DNA of 64,000 bases from Bernardetia sp. ABR2-2B (GTDB lineage: Bacteria; Bacteroidota; Bacteroidia; Cytophagales; Bernardetiaceae): positions 5,159,001 to 5,223,000 of the forward strand of contig NZ_CP147020.1 in assembly GCF_037126435.1 (NCBI RefSeq). The letters are read 5' to 3'. The position numbers and the translations under genes were made by a program. The notes beneath the pieces are model-generated. The model ran no database searches, was not told the origin of the DNA, and saw nothing but the letters and a program-made list of their open reading frames with translations. Of this stretch, positions 53,284 through 63,206 are shown in pieces; within the stretch, counting starts at the first letter, position 1, and every line of letters begins with the position of its first letter.

Positions 53284-53425
53284 TTTTGTATATTGTTTAG
53301 AAAACAAATCAAAGATTGGAGCAGTATCTACATTTTTTGTGCTTCAAGTTATATTTAAGATTCAGATAGTCAAGAGGTAATTTTAGCAAGATGTTTTAAA
53401 ATATAATTATGTGATAGGTTTTGTC

Positions 53426-53457
53426 TTTGATATGAGTAATGAAAATATTTATATTTG
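53426..53457 (+). promoter_or_regulatory. Promoter of the T9SS beta-helix gene
   Basis: TTTG (53426-53429), 20 bases, TATATTTG (53450-53457): both Bacteroidota promoter elements at proper spacing. Confidence 0.65.
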
Positions 53458-53473
53458 AATTACACAATTACGT

Positions 53474-53491
53474 CTATTAATTCGTTAATAG
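53474..53491 (+). other. Leader hairpin with UUCG tetraloop
   Basis: CTATTAA-TTCG-TTAATAG, a 7-bp stem with a very stable loop type. It lies about 10 bases after the expected transcription start and 38 bases before the ATG; it may protect the 5' end of the message. Confidence 0.5.
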
Positions 53492-53529
53492 TAATAGAAT
53501 CATTATTCAAGTAATACAATACACAAACT

Positions 53530-56500
53530 ATGAAAACCATAAAATTTTACTTTTTTTTAGTCATTATATATATATGTTATGTAAGCAGCGTTTTTTCTCA
53601 AAATATTTCCTTGACTGCCACTACTGGAACTCCAACTGCTGGATATGTAGATTTTACTGCTGCCTTTAATGCCATTAATGCAGGAACTCACGGAGGTATA
53701 GTTACCTTAACAGTAAATAATGGATTCAATGAAAACGGAGCAACTCTAAATGCTCCTCCAGCTGTGGGAACGCCTTATACAAGCGTACGTATTCAAGTGA
53801 ATTTACTATTATTTACAGATGCAATAGTGCGAGGGAATGGAAATAATCCTATCTTGATTTTTGACGGAGCAAAAAATGTAACTATTGACGGAGGTGTAGC
53901 AGGAACTAGGCGTTTAGTAATAGTAAACACTAAAAATACGGGTTCTACAACCAACGCCATTGCTTTACAAATAAGTAATGATGCACAAAATATAGATATT
54001 CAGAATACTAAATTTGCATCTGGAGTACAGGCTATTTCAAGAGGAACTATCTCATTTATTTCTGGAAGTATAGCAGATTTACATACTGTCTTGATTAGAG
54101 ACTGTGAAATTTATGATGCTAATAGCACAACTGTAGGAGGAGGTTTTCCTTCAAGAGCTATTGTAGCAGTAAATGGTGGAAACAGAAATATAAGAAATGT
54201 AAATATTGCTACTAATCTTATTTATAATTATCATTCTTCATCAAATGCTGTAGGGTATGCCAATTCAGATGGTGCGACAGGTATTTTTTTATTTGATGAT
54301 GCTCACTCTTGGACAATAGAAAATAATCGTATTTTTCAGAATGCTACACGCTCTTATAATTATAATACTACAACATCTGCTGTTCGTTTAGGAACAGGTT
54401 ATGGACATATTATACAAAATAATACTATTGGTTATGGTAGTTCTTTTTCTACTGGAAACTATACAATATCTTCTACTACTCGTGAGTTACGTTTTGTAGG
54501 AATTTGGTTATATAATCAATCTACAACAGATTCTACAAATATTACAGGAAATACGATTCGTAATTTTGATTTTACTACTGATAGCAATAAAAATGGAGAA
54601 ATTAGTTCAAATCCGAGAGGTGTTTGGTGTGGCATTACAGTTAGTAACCCAACAAATGAAACAACTGCACAAACTGGTAGAATAGGAATAAATAATAATA
54701 CAATAGGCGACCCAATAGATAATACTGCACCTTATTCTATCCAAACAAATAACTTTCAAAGTGGAGGTGAAGTTGTAGGAGTTTATGTTACGCATCAAGG
54801 AAATTATATGAGCATTGATAATAACACCTTGGCAAGTGTGGCTACTTTTACAAACAACAATAGTCATACGTCCTATATTTTCGGAATTGATGCAAGAGGC
54901 AATGGAGATAAAAATATAAGGGGAAATATATTACAATATTTATACGCAGGAAATACAAGTGATAATAATAACAGTGGCTCACATGTAGATGCTATGTTGG
55001 TTTTTGGTAGTGGTACACACTCTATAGCTAACAATAATTTTTTGGATATAACCTCACATGGAACAGGTAGTTTTTATGTAAGTGGAGTGCTGTATGCTCT
55101 ACAAGGAAGGAATATTATTCTAGGAAATCAAATCCGAAATATTGAATCAAAAGGAAGAGGAATTACATCAACAGACCCAACATTTGCTTATGGTTTTGCA
55201 GGGCGTTCGGCTACCTTATTTGGTATGCGTGTAGCAGGTACTGGAGAGCAAATAGTTGGCGTAAATATTATTTCAAATCTACGTGGAAATATTAGAGCAA
55301 ATGTAGCAGCAGCAGACTTAGGAGTTGCCGCCATAGGCTTGGGAGATAATAATACAGTAGGAAGAGCCTTCGGAAATAGAATTTATGATATTCAGCTCAA
55401 TCAAGGTATTGCTACTTCCCTAAGTACAAGTGGAGTAGCTGGAATGGTTGTAAATAATGCTGTTAGTCAGTGGGATGTCTATAATAATATGGTTTCATTA
55501 GCTCCTCCAAATAATGTAGCCGTTTTAGGTATTGCTAGTGATGGAGTAAATAATGTATCACGATTTTTATTCAATAGTGTTTATATTGGTGGTGGAACAG
55601 CTAGTGGTTCGGAAGCTTCTGGTTGTTTGTATCGTGCAAGTAATAGCACGATTACGATGCGTAATAATTTGCTTTTTAATGAACGTATAGCAGGTGGAGT
55701 GGCAAACTTTTGTTTGCTTTTTCGTTCGAACGGAGGAAGCATAACTAACGATTACAATACCTACCTACCAAGAAGCACAACAAGTATGGTGGCTTTACTT
55801 CAAGCAGGAGGTACTCCAGCAGCAGGAGATTTTTGTCCTAATTTAGCAGCCTTAAAAGCCAAAAATGTAAATTTTGATAGATTTAGTTGGTCGCACCAAC
55901 AAGCAAGTACACCAACAGCTACTGATTTATTTGTAAATCCAACACTAGGAGATTTACATATTAACACAACAAATCAAGCAGCTTGGTATTCTAGTGGAAA
56001 AGGAGAACAAAATGCACTAGCTTTTGAAGATATAGATAGAGACAGTCGTTCGACGACTGTTTTTACAGGAACAACAGATATTGGCGCAGATGAATTTGAC
56101 CTTGATAGAGATGCAAACCCAGCTCCACAAGCAGTACAGACAGGAACAATAGGCGCAGGAAATACAACAACTTACACTTGGGCAGACAAAAAAATAGGAG
56201 AGATAACATGGGGAGCAGGTGGAACACTACCAACTTCTATGAATTTTCGTTATTTTTCTGGTGAAACTCCTCCTAGCTCAAATTTCTTGAATGCAGAATT
56301 TCAAGATGGTTTTTGGCTCGTAGAACCACAAACAGGCTCTTTTAGTGGAACTGATTATACCGTACAATTTGATTTTGGTCCTCATGAAACAGGCACGGTA
56401 GCTGCTCCTTCTGCTAATATTATTCTGACAAAAAGAGATGGAGGTTGGGAGTTTTATAATCATTCTAATACACTTACGCCTTTGCGTTCTACTCGTGATT

Positions 56501-57135
56501 ATGTAAGTTCTCCAAAAACGATGACCGTACCAGGACTAACTACTTTCTCTGACTTTACACTTACATCAGAGGTATTTCCTCTGCCTGTTGAGTGGCTTTC
56601 TTTTGATGGAAAATTAATAAATAATAAAGAAATAAAACTAGATTGGAGTACAATATCTGAAACAAATCATAGTCATTTTGAAGTAGAAAGAATGAATACT
56701 TCTACTAAAGAATTTATGAAGCTAGGAAGCATTTATGAGCCAAATTCAAAAGATAACTTTAAGAAGAAATATAATTTTGTAGATAACGAGCCACAAGTAG
56801 GGAATAATTATTATCGCATTAAGCAGATAGATGAAGGTAATATTGATTATTCTTACTCAAATATTGTGGAGGTAAGTTATGAAATTTCTGCTGAAACTAT
56901 TTTTATCTCACCTAATCCAGTTTCTAAAAATAGAATACAAGTAAATATTCCTCAATTAGAGAGCAATCAAGGAGCTTATTTAGAGGTTTATGATGCAATA
57001 GGTAGAAAATATCTTTCTAAAGAGTTAGTTGATACAAAAACAGATATTATACTTCCTCAACTACGAAAAGGTATTTATATAATAGTTATTCAAATGAATC
57101 AAAAGCGAGTTAGCAGAAAAATAATAGTAGAGTAA
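53530..57135 (+). CDS. T9SS-secreted right-handed beta-helix protein
   Basis: 1,201 residues with a signal peptide (SVFSQ, about residue 24). Residues about 30-880 form a long Asn/Thr/Gly-rich parallel beta-helix: repeated N..I..N.I and GN.I.N patterns (IQNNTIGYG, ITGNTIRNF, GINNNTIGDP, SIDNNTLASV, ANNNFLDI). An N-terminal lead VTLTVNNGFNE opens the helix. Residues about 900-1020 form a separate sandwich (AGNTTTYTWADKKIGEITW). The C-terminus has VEWLSFDGKLINNKEIKLDW, a fibronectin-like stretch common before the tail, and a type A sorting domain (ISPNPVSKNRIQVNIP ... KGIYIIVIQMNQKRVSRKIIVE). Likely a large surface adhesin or polysaccharide-binding protein; no lyase catalytic residues could be assigned. 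Confidence 0.88.
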   Translation: MKTIKFYFFLVIIYICYVSSVFSQNISLTATTGTPTAGYVDFTAAFNAINAGTHGGIVTLTVNNGFNENGATLNAPPAVGTPYTSVRIQVNLLLFTDAIVRGNGNNPILIFDGAKNVTIDGGVAGTRRLVIVNTKNTGSTTNAIALQISNDAQNIDIQNTKFASGVQAISRGTISFISGSIADLHTVLIRDCEIYDANSTTVGGGFPSRAIVAVNGGNRNIRNVNIATNLIYNYHSSSNAVGYANSDGATGIFLFDDAHSWTIENNRIFQNATRSYNYNTTTSAVRLGTGYGHIIQNNTIGYGSSFSTGNYTISSTTRELRFVGIWLYNQSTTDSTNITGNTIRNFDFTTDSNKNGEISSNPRGVWCGITVSNPTNETTAQTGRIGINNNTIGDPIDNTAPYSIQTNNFQSGGEVVGVYVTHQGNYMSIDNNTLASVATFTNNNSHTSYIFGIDARGNGDKNIRGNILQYLYAGNTSDNNNSGSHVDAMLVFGSGTHSIANNNFLDITSHGTGSFYVSGVLYALQGRNIILGNQIRNIESKGRGITSTDPTFAYGFAGRSATLFGMRVAGTGEQIVGVNIISNLRGNIRANVAAADLGVAAIGLGDNNTVGRAFGNRIYDIQLNQGIATSLSTSGVAGMVVNNAVSQWDVYNNMVSLAPPNNVAVLGIASDGVNNVSRFLFNSVYIGGGTASGSEASGCLYRASNSTITMRNNLLFNERIAGGVANFCLLFRSNGGSITNDYNTYLPRSTTSMVALLQAGGTPAAGDFCPNLAALKAKNVNFDRFSWSHQQASTPTATDLFVNPTLGDLHINTTNQAAWYSSGKGEQNALAFEDIDRDSRSTTVFTGTTDIGADEFDLDRDANPAPQAVQTGTIGAGNTTTYTWADKKIGEITWGAGGTLPTSMNFRYFSGETPPSSNFLNAEFQDGFWLVEPQTGSFSGTDYTVQFDFGPHETGTVAAPSANIILTKRDGGWEFYNHSNTLTPLRSTRDYVSSPKTMTVPGLTTFSDFTLTSEVFPLPVEWLSFDGKLINNKEIKLDWSTISETNHSHFEVERMNTSTKEFMKLGSIYEPNSKDNFKKKYNFVDNEPQVGNNYYRIKQIDEGNIDYSYSNIVEVSYEISAETIFISPNPVSKNRIQVNIPQLESNQGAYLEVYDAIGRKYLSKELVDTKTDIILPQLRKGIYIIVIQMNQKRVSRKIIVE

Positions 57136-57150
57136 TTATATTACAGAAGC

Positions 57151-57187
57151 AAAAACTCCTTTATTTAATCAAATAAAGGAGTTTTTT
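57151..57187 (+). terminator. Terminator of the beta-helix gene
   Basis: AAAAACTCCTTTATTT pairs with AAATAAAGGAGTTTTTT, a strong hairpin with T-run, 16 bases after the stop codon. Confidence 0.85.
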
Positions 57188-57413
57188 AACCTATTTCAAC
57201 TCGTAATTGCTCTATTTATCAAATTGCATAAATGAGTTTTTTATGTATTTATAGAATTAATTTTTTAGTAAAAATACAGCTTTTGAGTGTGGTAAGCAAG
57301 AAGAGAGTTTTTTGATTAAATTTTGGTTTGTATAATTCAAATTACTTTCCTCTTGATTTTTAAAAACTTGTTTTTGAATTTACAAACTAGAATGAGATTA
57401 GCTTGTTTAGAAA

Positions 57414-57980
57414 CTAAAAATAAGATTTTTTATACATTACTTTAGTTACCATTCCTTTTTCCAAATAGATTATCAATTCGTAGTTATTAAATGTTGAGTA
57501 TGATAAAATATCTATTATATTGGTGTCTTGAGATGTATATTTTTCATCTGAATCTCCTAGTTTTGCTATTACTTCTTTTTTGGTCAATCCTATTAATTCT
57601 TCATTTTTTAATAAGGTAATTACCATGTTATCATTTTTATATGCTGATTTATTCCATTCTTTACTATCAAAAGGAGTATGATAATTGAGTTTTTCTATTG
57701 ATTTGTAGGTGAAAACACAAAGCACTATAAAAGGAAGAATATTGAGTGAAACAGCTAAATGTTGTTTATTTCTTCTCCAGTGTTTCAATCCTAATGTTAG
57801 AGAAAACATAAAAACTAGACTGGCAATAAGCGTAGGAATTATTTGTTTTACTCCACTCATTTTCCATTCTTGAGCTTCAGGAAAAGTAGAAGTAAAGAAG
57901 AAAGTAACTAGCAAGGTAACAGCAGTTGTGATACTGCTTATTACTATTCCCCAAAAGCAATCTATTATTTTTTTTACCAT
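57414..57980 (-). CDS. Membrane protein with BamE-like C-terminal domain
   Basis: 188 residues: three membrane helices (IVISSITTAVTLLVTFFF, IPTLIASLVFMFSLTLGL, LAVSLNILPFIVLCVFTY) in residues 10-92, then a soluble domain with LIGLTKKEVIAKLGDSDEKY, the helix-turn signature of BamE/SmpA-like or small outer-membrane-assembly folds, and strands NYELIIYLEKGMVTKVMYK. No named family. It stands alone, divergent in expression from the beta-helix gene and 39 bases from uvrA. Confidence 0.65.
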   Translation of the reverse strand: MVKKIIDCFWGIVISSITTAVTLLVTFFFTSTFPEAQEWKMSGVKQIIPTLIASLVFMFSLTLGLKHWRRNKQHLAVSLNILPFIVLCVFTYKSIEKLNYHTPFDSKEWNKSAYKNDNMVITLLKNEELIGLTKKEVIAKLGDSDEKYTSQDTNIIDILSYSTFNNYELIIYLEKGMVTKVMYKKSYF

Positions 57981-58019
57981 AAATTTAAAAACATTGAGAA
58001 CTGTCTGATACTTAAAAAC

Positions 58020-60959
58020 CTACTTCAACTCCTCTCTCAAAAACTTAGCTGTATAACTTTTTTTGTTTTTAGCTACTTTTTCAGGCGTTCCTTCTACCAA
58101 AATCTGTCCACCTGCTGCGCCTCCTTCCATACCTAAATCAATAATCCAATCAGCCATTTTGATGACATCTAAATTGTGTTCAATGACCAAAACAGTATTT
58201 CCTTTTCCTACTAGCTTATTCAAAACATCTAGCAAAAACTGAACGTCTTTAAAGTGCAAACCTGTTGTTGGCTCATCAAGAATATAGAATGTTTTTCCTG
58301 TATCTTTTTTCGATAGTTCACTAGAAAGCTTTACACGTTGTGCCTCTCCACCTGAAAGCGTTGTGGCGTGTTGTCCTAAAGTAATATAACCCAAACCAAC
58401 ATCATTGAGTGTTTTGATTCTACGTAAAATATTAGGTTGGTTAGCAAAAAACTCCGAAGCTTCTTCTACACTCATCTCCAATACATCAGCAATAGATTTT
58501 CCTTTGAAGCGAATTTCTAAGGTTTCTCTATTGTAGCGTTTTCCTTTACACATCGGACATTCTACATGAACGTCTGGTAAAAAGTCCATTTCTATAAGTT
58601 TTCTTCCTGCGCCTTCGCACTCTTCGCAACGTCCACCTTTTACATTAAACGAAAAACGACCAGGTTTGTAACCTCTTACTTTTGCTTCTGGAAGCTGCGT
58701 AAATAATGCACGAATATCCGTAAAAACACCTGTATAAGTAGCAGGATTCGAACGAGGAGTACGACCAATAGGCGATTGATCGACTTCAATAACCTTATCA
58801 ATATTCTTTAATCCTTCAATTTCTTTATAGTCTAAAGGCGTTTTGACACCTCTATAAATATGTTTGTTCAGAATTGGATAAAGCGTGTCATGAATCAATG
58901 TAGATTTCCCAGAACCCGAAACGCCTGTAACACAAATCATTTTTCCGAGTGGAAAATGTGCCGTTACATTTCTCAAATTATTTCCTGTTGCACCTTTTAA
59001 AATGAGCTCTTTATCATTTCCTTTTCTACGCTCTGTCGGTACTTCAATCTTTTTTTGTTCATTAAGATATTGCGCTGTTGTGCTGTCTCCTTTCAAAAAT
59101 TCGGTTGGCGTTCCTGCTTCTACAACTCTTCCTCCGTGTCTTCCTGCACCTGGTCCTATGTCTATTAGATAATCGGCTGCCAACATCATATCTTTATCGT
59201 GTTCTACAACAATTACTGTATTTCCCAAATCACGCAAATCTTGCAATGCCTTAATCAATTTTACATTATCTCTTGAATGAAGTCCGATACTTGGCTCGTC
59301 CAAAATATACAACACTCCGACAAGCTGTGTTCCGATTTGTGTAGCCAAACGAATACGTTGCGCTTCTCCACCAGATAAGGTTCTGACAGGTCGGTCAAGG
59401 GTCAGATAATCTAAACCAACATCAAGTAAAAATCCGATTCTTTTTCTAATTTCTTTCAAAATTTCGGCAGCAATAATATTTTGTCTATCCTCTAAACGGC
59501 TTTCAATATCTTCAAAAAATTCTCCTAACTGACCAATATCTTTTTGTGCTAATTCTGAGATATTTTTTTCTGCAATCTTGAAATATAATGATTCTTTTTT
59601 TAGTCTTGCTCCTTCACAAGTTGGACAAATTTTTACAGTCAGATAATCACGTAAATTAGATTGTTTTTTGGATTTTCCACTATCTAGCTGATAGGTTTCC
59701 AAATAATCAATCACACCTTCAAATTCGCTATTCCAAGTACGGTCAGAAGATTTGGCTTTTACTTTTACAATTTCTTTTGAACCATAAAGAATTTTTTTCT
59801 GAATTTTCTTATCAATATCTTTCCAAACTGTCGTAATATTTACCTTTTGACTTTTCATAAAGGCAGCTAATTTTTTAAAAAAATACGTATCACGGTATTC
59901 TCCTAAGGGCGCAATCGCTCCACGACTAATACTGATAGTTTCATCTGGAATAATAGATTCTTCGGTAAGCTGTTCTATTTTGCCCAAACCATTACAGGTC
60001 TGACACATTCCGTAAGGCGAATTAAACGAAAAAATATTTGGTGCTGGTTCATCGTACGCAATTCCTGTAGTGGGACACATCAAAAAACGAGAGAAAAAAC
60101 GAGCTTCCTTATTTTTATTATCGTTGTCATGTTCTTGTACCATCACAATTCCGTTTCCGACCTTCATAGCTGTTTTCAAAGATGCCATAATACGCTTTTC
60201 ATCATCTCTTGAAACGATTATTCTATCAATGACAACCTCAATATCGTGCGTTTTGTAACGGTCGGTTTGCATCTTTGGAACTAAATCCATTATCTCCCCA
60301 TCAATTCTGACTTTTGTATAACCACTTTTGCGAAGTTGTACAAAAAGCTCTCTATAATGTCCTTTACGTCCTTTTACAACTGGCGCAAGAAGTACCAATT
60401 TTTTATCTTTATACTCTTCAAAAATTATCTCTGAAATCTGTTCTTCTGTTTGGCGAATCATTCTTTCGCCCGTATTATACGAATAAGCAATACCTGCACG
60501 AGCATACAAAAGACGCATAAAATCGTAAATTTCTGTCGTCGTTCCAACTGTTGAGCGTGGATTTTTAGAAGTCGTTTTTTGTTCGATACTAATAACTGGA
60601 CTAAGACCATTGATTTTATCTACATCTGGACGCTCCAAATTTCCCAAAAAAGAACGTGCATACGCCGAAAAACTCTCCATATAACGACGCTGCCCTTCTG
60701 CATAAATGGTATCAAAGGCAAGCGATGACTTTCCACTTCCACTAATCCCAGTAATGACGATAAGCTGCTCACGAGGAAAAGAAATATCAATATCTTTCAA
60801 ATTATGCTCTCTCGCTCCAAAAATTTCTATAAAATCAGTTGTGTTGGGATGATTTCCATTCGAATGAATAGAATCTACAACTGTTTTAGTTTGTTCTGTT
60901 TTGCTTTTCGTTTGCTTTGTTGTCTTACTTTTGGTTTTTTGGGGAGTAGCTGATGCCAT
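58020..60959 (-). CDS. uvrA: Excinuclease ABC subunit A (UvrA)
   Basis: UvrA recognises bulky DNA damage in nucleotide excision repair. The 979-residue protein has a 45-residue Lys/Thr-rich N-tail (ATPQKTKSKTTKQTKSK) absent from most homologues, then ABC unit I with GISGSGKSS and GQRRYMES, zinc-finger CPTTG ... CQTCNGLG, CPTCEGARL, signature TLSGGEAQRIRLATQIG and Walker B LYILDEPSIGLHSRD; ABC unit II with GVSGSGKST, zinc finger CEECEGAGRK ... CPMCKG, second signature TLSGGEAQRVKLSSELS and FYILDEPTTGLHFKD. A -7 box lies at 61007-61014. No uvrB/uvrC nearby. Confidence 0.96.
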   Translation of the reverse strand: MASATPQKTKSKTTKQTKSKTEQTKTVVDSIHSNGNHPNTTDFIEIFGAREHNLKDIDISFPREQLIVITGISGSGKSSLAFDTIYAEGQRRYMESFSAYARSFLGNLERPDVDKINGLSPVISIEQKTTSKNPRSTVGTTTEIYDFMRLLYARAGIAYSYNTGERMIRQTEEQISEIIFEEYKDKKLVLLAPVVKGRKGHYRELFVQLRKSGYTKVRIDGEIMDLVPKMQTDRYKTHDIEVVIDRIIVSRDDEKRIMASLKTAMKVGNGIVMVQEHDNDNKNKEARFFSRFLMCPTTGIAYDEPAPNIFSFNSPYGMCQTCNGLGKIEQLTEESIIPDETISISRGAIAPLGEYRDTYFFKKLAAFMKSQKVNITTVWKDIDKKIQKKILYGSKEIVKVKAKSSDRTWNSEFEGVIDYLETYQLDSGKSKKQSNLRDYLTVKICPTCEGARLKKESLYFKIAEKNISELAQKDIGQLGEFFEDIESRLEDRQNIIAAEILKEIRKRIGFLLDVGLDYLTLDRPVRTLSGGEAQRIRLATQIGTQLVGVLYILDEPSIGLHSRDNVKLIKALQDLRDLGNTVIVVEHDKDMMLAADYLIDIGPGAGRHGGRVVEAGTPTEFLKGDSTTAQYLNEQKKIEVPTERRKGNDKELILKGATGNNLRNVTAHFPLGKMICVTGVSGSGKSTLIHDTLYPILNKHIYRGVKTPLDYKEIEGLKNIDKVIEVDQSPIGRTPRSNPATYTGVFTDIRALFTQLPEAKVRGYKPGRFSFNVKGGRCEECEGAGRKLIEMDFLPDVHVECPMCKGKRYNRETLEIRFKGKSIADVLEMSVEEASEFFANQPNILRRIKTLNDVGLGYITLGQHATTLSGGEAQRVKLSSELSKKDTGKTFYILDEPTTGLHFKDVQFLLDVLNKLVGKGNTVLVIEHNLDVIKMADWIIDLGMEGGAAGGQILVEGTPEKVAKNKKSYTAKFLREELK

Positions 60960-61006
60960 AATTATATTCTAGGGAAGTAAATTTCTATATTATTTTTTAT
61001 GCTAAA

Positions 61007-61014
61007 CAAAGGTA
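61007..61014 (-). promoter_or_regulatory. -7 box of uvrA
   Basis: TACCTTTG on the minus strand, 47 bases before the ATG; same eight bases as at 12444 and 16756. Confidence 0.55.
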
Positions 61015-61068
61015 ACAAATTTATAGCCTTTTGGTTAGAATTTTAGCAAGATTTGAATACATTATAAG

Positions 61069-62343
61069 CTACTCTTCCATATAAACAACTTCAAAATTAC
61101 GATTAATATACCCCATTTTCTTTTTATTTGTGGTTTCATCTATTTGTTTAATGGCTGCTAATTCTCCATAAAAAGGAGAAATATAATCATACTCTTTATC
61201 AATAAACTTTCTTTTTACAACATCAAAAACTTTCCACTTACCATTTTCTGATACAGCAATATATTTTTCGGATAGAATACTCTCAACACCTTTAAAACTT
61301 CCTTTCAAAATTATTTCTCCTTCGAAATTAATGATAGAATAGATGTTGAAATCTGAATATTTTAAAGTAATTAACTTTTGGTTAGGAATAATATGAACTC
61401 TGTGATAATAAAGAATGTAACTGTTAGCAGTAGTAGATTTGAGTATAATTTCATTTTTATCATTTATTAAAGCTGGTTCTGGTATTACTACCCCCATAAA
61501 TTCGGACATAAGTTTGTATGTACAGAGAGCATATCGTTCTTTACCAATTTGTTCAAATCCTTGATTATCATATGATAATATTTCACTTGAGATTTCTTCT
61601 GTTACATTTCCATCTTTATCTATATAAAGATATTTACTAGCTCTTATGCTATAAGAAGGACTATCAGTTTCATTGAGGTTGTATAAAGCATCCTCTGTTT
61701 TATAGATAAGAAGGGTATCAAAATTTTCGTTAGGAGAACTGATTTCTTCTGGTTTAGCATCTATTATATAATCACCTCTATAATTGAATATATAAATTTT
61801 GCCTTTTGAATGAATAAAGTAGCTGTTTTTCAATGGATTAACATGACCTTTTATTGTCGTTTTTTTTACTTTATCGGTAGAATCAAGATGAAAAATTTCA
61901 TGGAATCCATCTTCTAATTCTTTAGCCACCCATTTATTATATATATAATATCCTCCAGCACAACACTGTTCTGGTTTGTTTTCTAAACAGTAACTGTCAA
62001 TAATTTTACCCTTTTTATCAAAAAGGTAATAGCAGGAATCGTTGATAACAGGCAAATAATATTCTTCATTAGAAGAGTGAAGATAATCATATACTATTGG
62101 AATAATGACTTCATTATTTTTATTTATGAATCCATATTTACCATTTTGTTCAACGGTAGCTAGTCCATTTCCATTCTCTTTGAAATAAGAAGCTTGATCA
62201 TATTGAGGTTCAATAATAAATGTTCCTGTTTTATCTATAAAACCATGTTTTCCATTTTTTATGGCTGGATATAACAGGCTATCTTGAGCAAATGAAGTAG
62301 AAAGTGTTAGTAGAAGAGCAGAAATAAAAAATAGTAGTTTCAT
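61069..62343 (-). CDS. WG-repeat (KWG) secreted protein
   Basis: 424 residues with a signal peptide (TSFAQ, about residue 20). The first 90 residues show the WG repeat: KNGKHGFIDKTGTFIIEPQYD, QNGKYGFINKNNEVIIPIVYD. Repeats continue in weaker form in the middle (YLYIDKDGNV) and return at the end (ENGKWKVFDVVKRKFIDKEYD, KKKMGYINRNFEVVYME). WG proteins are beta-rich and surface-exposed in Bacteroidota; function unknown. A Cys pair QCCAGG is at about residue 127. Likely periplasmic or outer-membrane-associated. Confidence 0.8.
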   Translation of the reverse strand: MKLLFFISALLLTLSTSFAQDSLLYPAIKNGKHGFIDKTGTFIIEPQYDQASYFKENGNGLATVEQNGKYGFINKNNEVIIPIVYDYLHSSNEEYYLPVINDSCYYLFDKKGKIIDSYCLENKPEQCCAGGYYIYNKWVAKELEDGFHEIFHLDSTDKVKKTTIKGHVNPLKNSYFIHSKGKIYIFNYRGDYIIDAKPEEISSPNENFDTLLIYKTEDALYNLNETDSPSYSIRASKYLYIDKDGNVTEEISSEILSYDNQGFEQIGKERYALCTYKLMSEFMGVVIPEPALINDKNEIILKSTTANSYILYYHRVHIIPNQKLITLKYSDFNIYSIINFEGEIILKGSFKGVESILSEKYIAVSENGKWKVFDVVKRKFIDKEYDYISPFYGELAAIKQIDETTNKKKMGYINRNFEVVYMEE

Positions 62344-62443
62344 AGCAAAAATATAAGGGCGAGTTAAGCTAATTTATAAAATAGAATGGTTTTTTGAGTA
62401 GAAAGTAACAAAATTAATTGTCATATTTGTAGATTGAGAACTC

Positions 62444-62451
62444 TATATTTG
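62444..62451 (+). promoter_or_regulatory. -7 box of the membrane-tailed hypothetical gene
   Basis: TATATTTG fits TAnnTTTG, 62 bases before the ATG; a TTG lies 23 bases upstream at 62418-62420. Confidence 0.45.
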
Positions 62452-62513
62452 TAGTGTTTGACGGAAGTATTTAGGTTTGTAAAACGTAATTGTAGAAATA
62501 AATATGCAGAATT

Positions 62514-63170
62514 ATGAAATTACTTGAAGAAGATTTTACTGGAAATGATAAAGATATAGTTGCTAATTTTGAACGAAAGAAAACAATAATTCTAAGAAAA
62601 CTAGAAGCAGTAAAAGATAAGGAAACACTTGTAAATTCTTTGCTGAAAATTAGTAAGCCCTTATCAAGTCAATCTAAATGGTATATAATTGCTACGGATA
62701 TTTTTACGATTTATGAAAATAAAATACTGAATCAGAAAGATAATTCTTCTTCACAATTTCATCCGATGGCAAAACAAAATGTATCTCAAAATGAAATATC
62801 CAATTATAAATCTAGTTTTCCAATAGAAGAACAGCAGCTTATAAATATATTCTTTAGAGCTTGTATGGAAGCCAAAAGAGAGAAAGTAGCTAAAAAATTA
62901 GTGCAATTATCAGAAGAAAATGGCTTTGCGATAGAAGATGAGAAAGGGTATAAAGCTAAATTTTTAAAGAAGAAAAAAATGACTAAACAAGATATTAAGC
63001 ATTATGTGTTTGCTTTAGCCATTGCTATCTTTGTTATTTCTGCATTATATCTACTAGATTTAGATGAAGAGGTAAGAGACAAATGGGTAAATTACTCGTT
63101 ATTGGGGTTGGCTTTTGTAGAATTAGGATTGGCTTTATATATAAGATATAAGTCGCAGTTTTTTGACTAA
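62514..63170 (+). CDS. Hypothetical protein with C-terminal membrane hairpin
   Basis: 218 residues. No signal peptide; a helical N-terminal half (VANFERKKTIILRKLEAVKDKETL, LIKISKPLSSQSKWYIIATDIF) rich in Lys, a polar middle (SSSQFHPMAKQNVSQNE), a second helical region (FFRACMEAKREKVAKKLVQLSEENG), and two membrane helices (HYVFALAIAIFVISALYLL, YSLLGLAFVELGLALYI) at the C-terminus. The whole soluble part would lie in the cytoplasm. No family recognised. The start codon ATG 62514 is the first in frame after the -7 box. Confidence 0.6.
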   Translation: MKLLEEDFTGNDKDIVANFERKKTIILRKLEAVKDKETLVNSLLKISKPLSSQSKWYIIATDIFTIYENKILNQKDNSSSQFHPMAKQNVSQNEISNYKSSFPIEEQQLINIFFRACMEAKREKVAKKLVQLSEENGFAIEDEKGYKAKFLKKKKMTKQDIKHYVFALAIAIFVISALYLLDLDEEVRDKWVNYSLLGLAFVELGLALYIRYKSQFFD

Positions 63171-63178
63171 ATCATTAT

Positions 63179-63186
63179 TACTTTTG
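63179..63186 (+). promoter_or_regulatory. -7 box of the GTP-cyclohydrolase-II-like gene
   Basis: TACTTTTG matches TAnnTTTG, 20 bases before the ATG, just after the previous stop codon. Confidence 0.55.
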
Positions 63187-63206
63187 CGTATTTTAAAAAT
63201 AAAATT

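Noticed and set aside
62346-62353. TATTTTTG-like minus-strand box directly before the WG-repeat gene
   Set aside because: Only 2 bases from the ATG; it would need a leaderless message, so it is more likely chance in AT-rich DNA.
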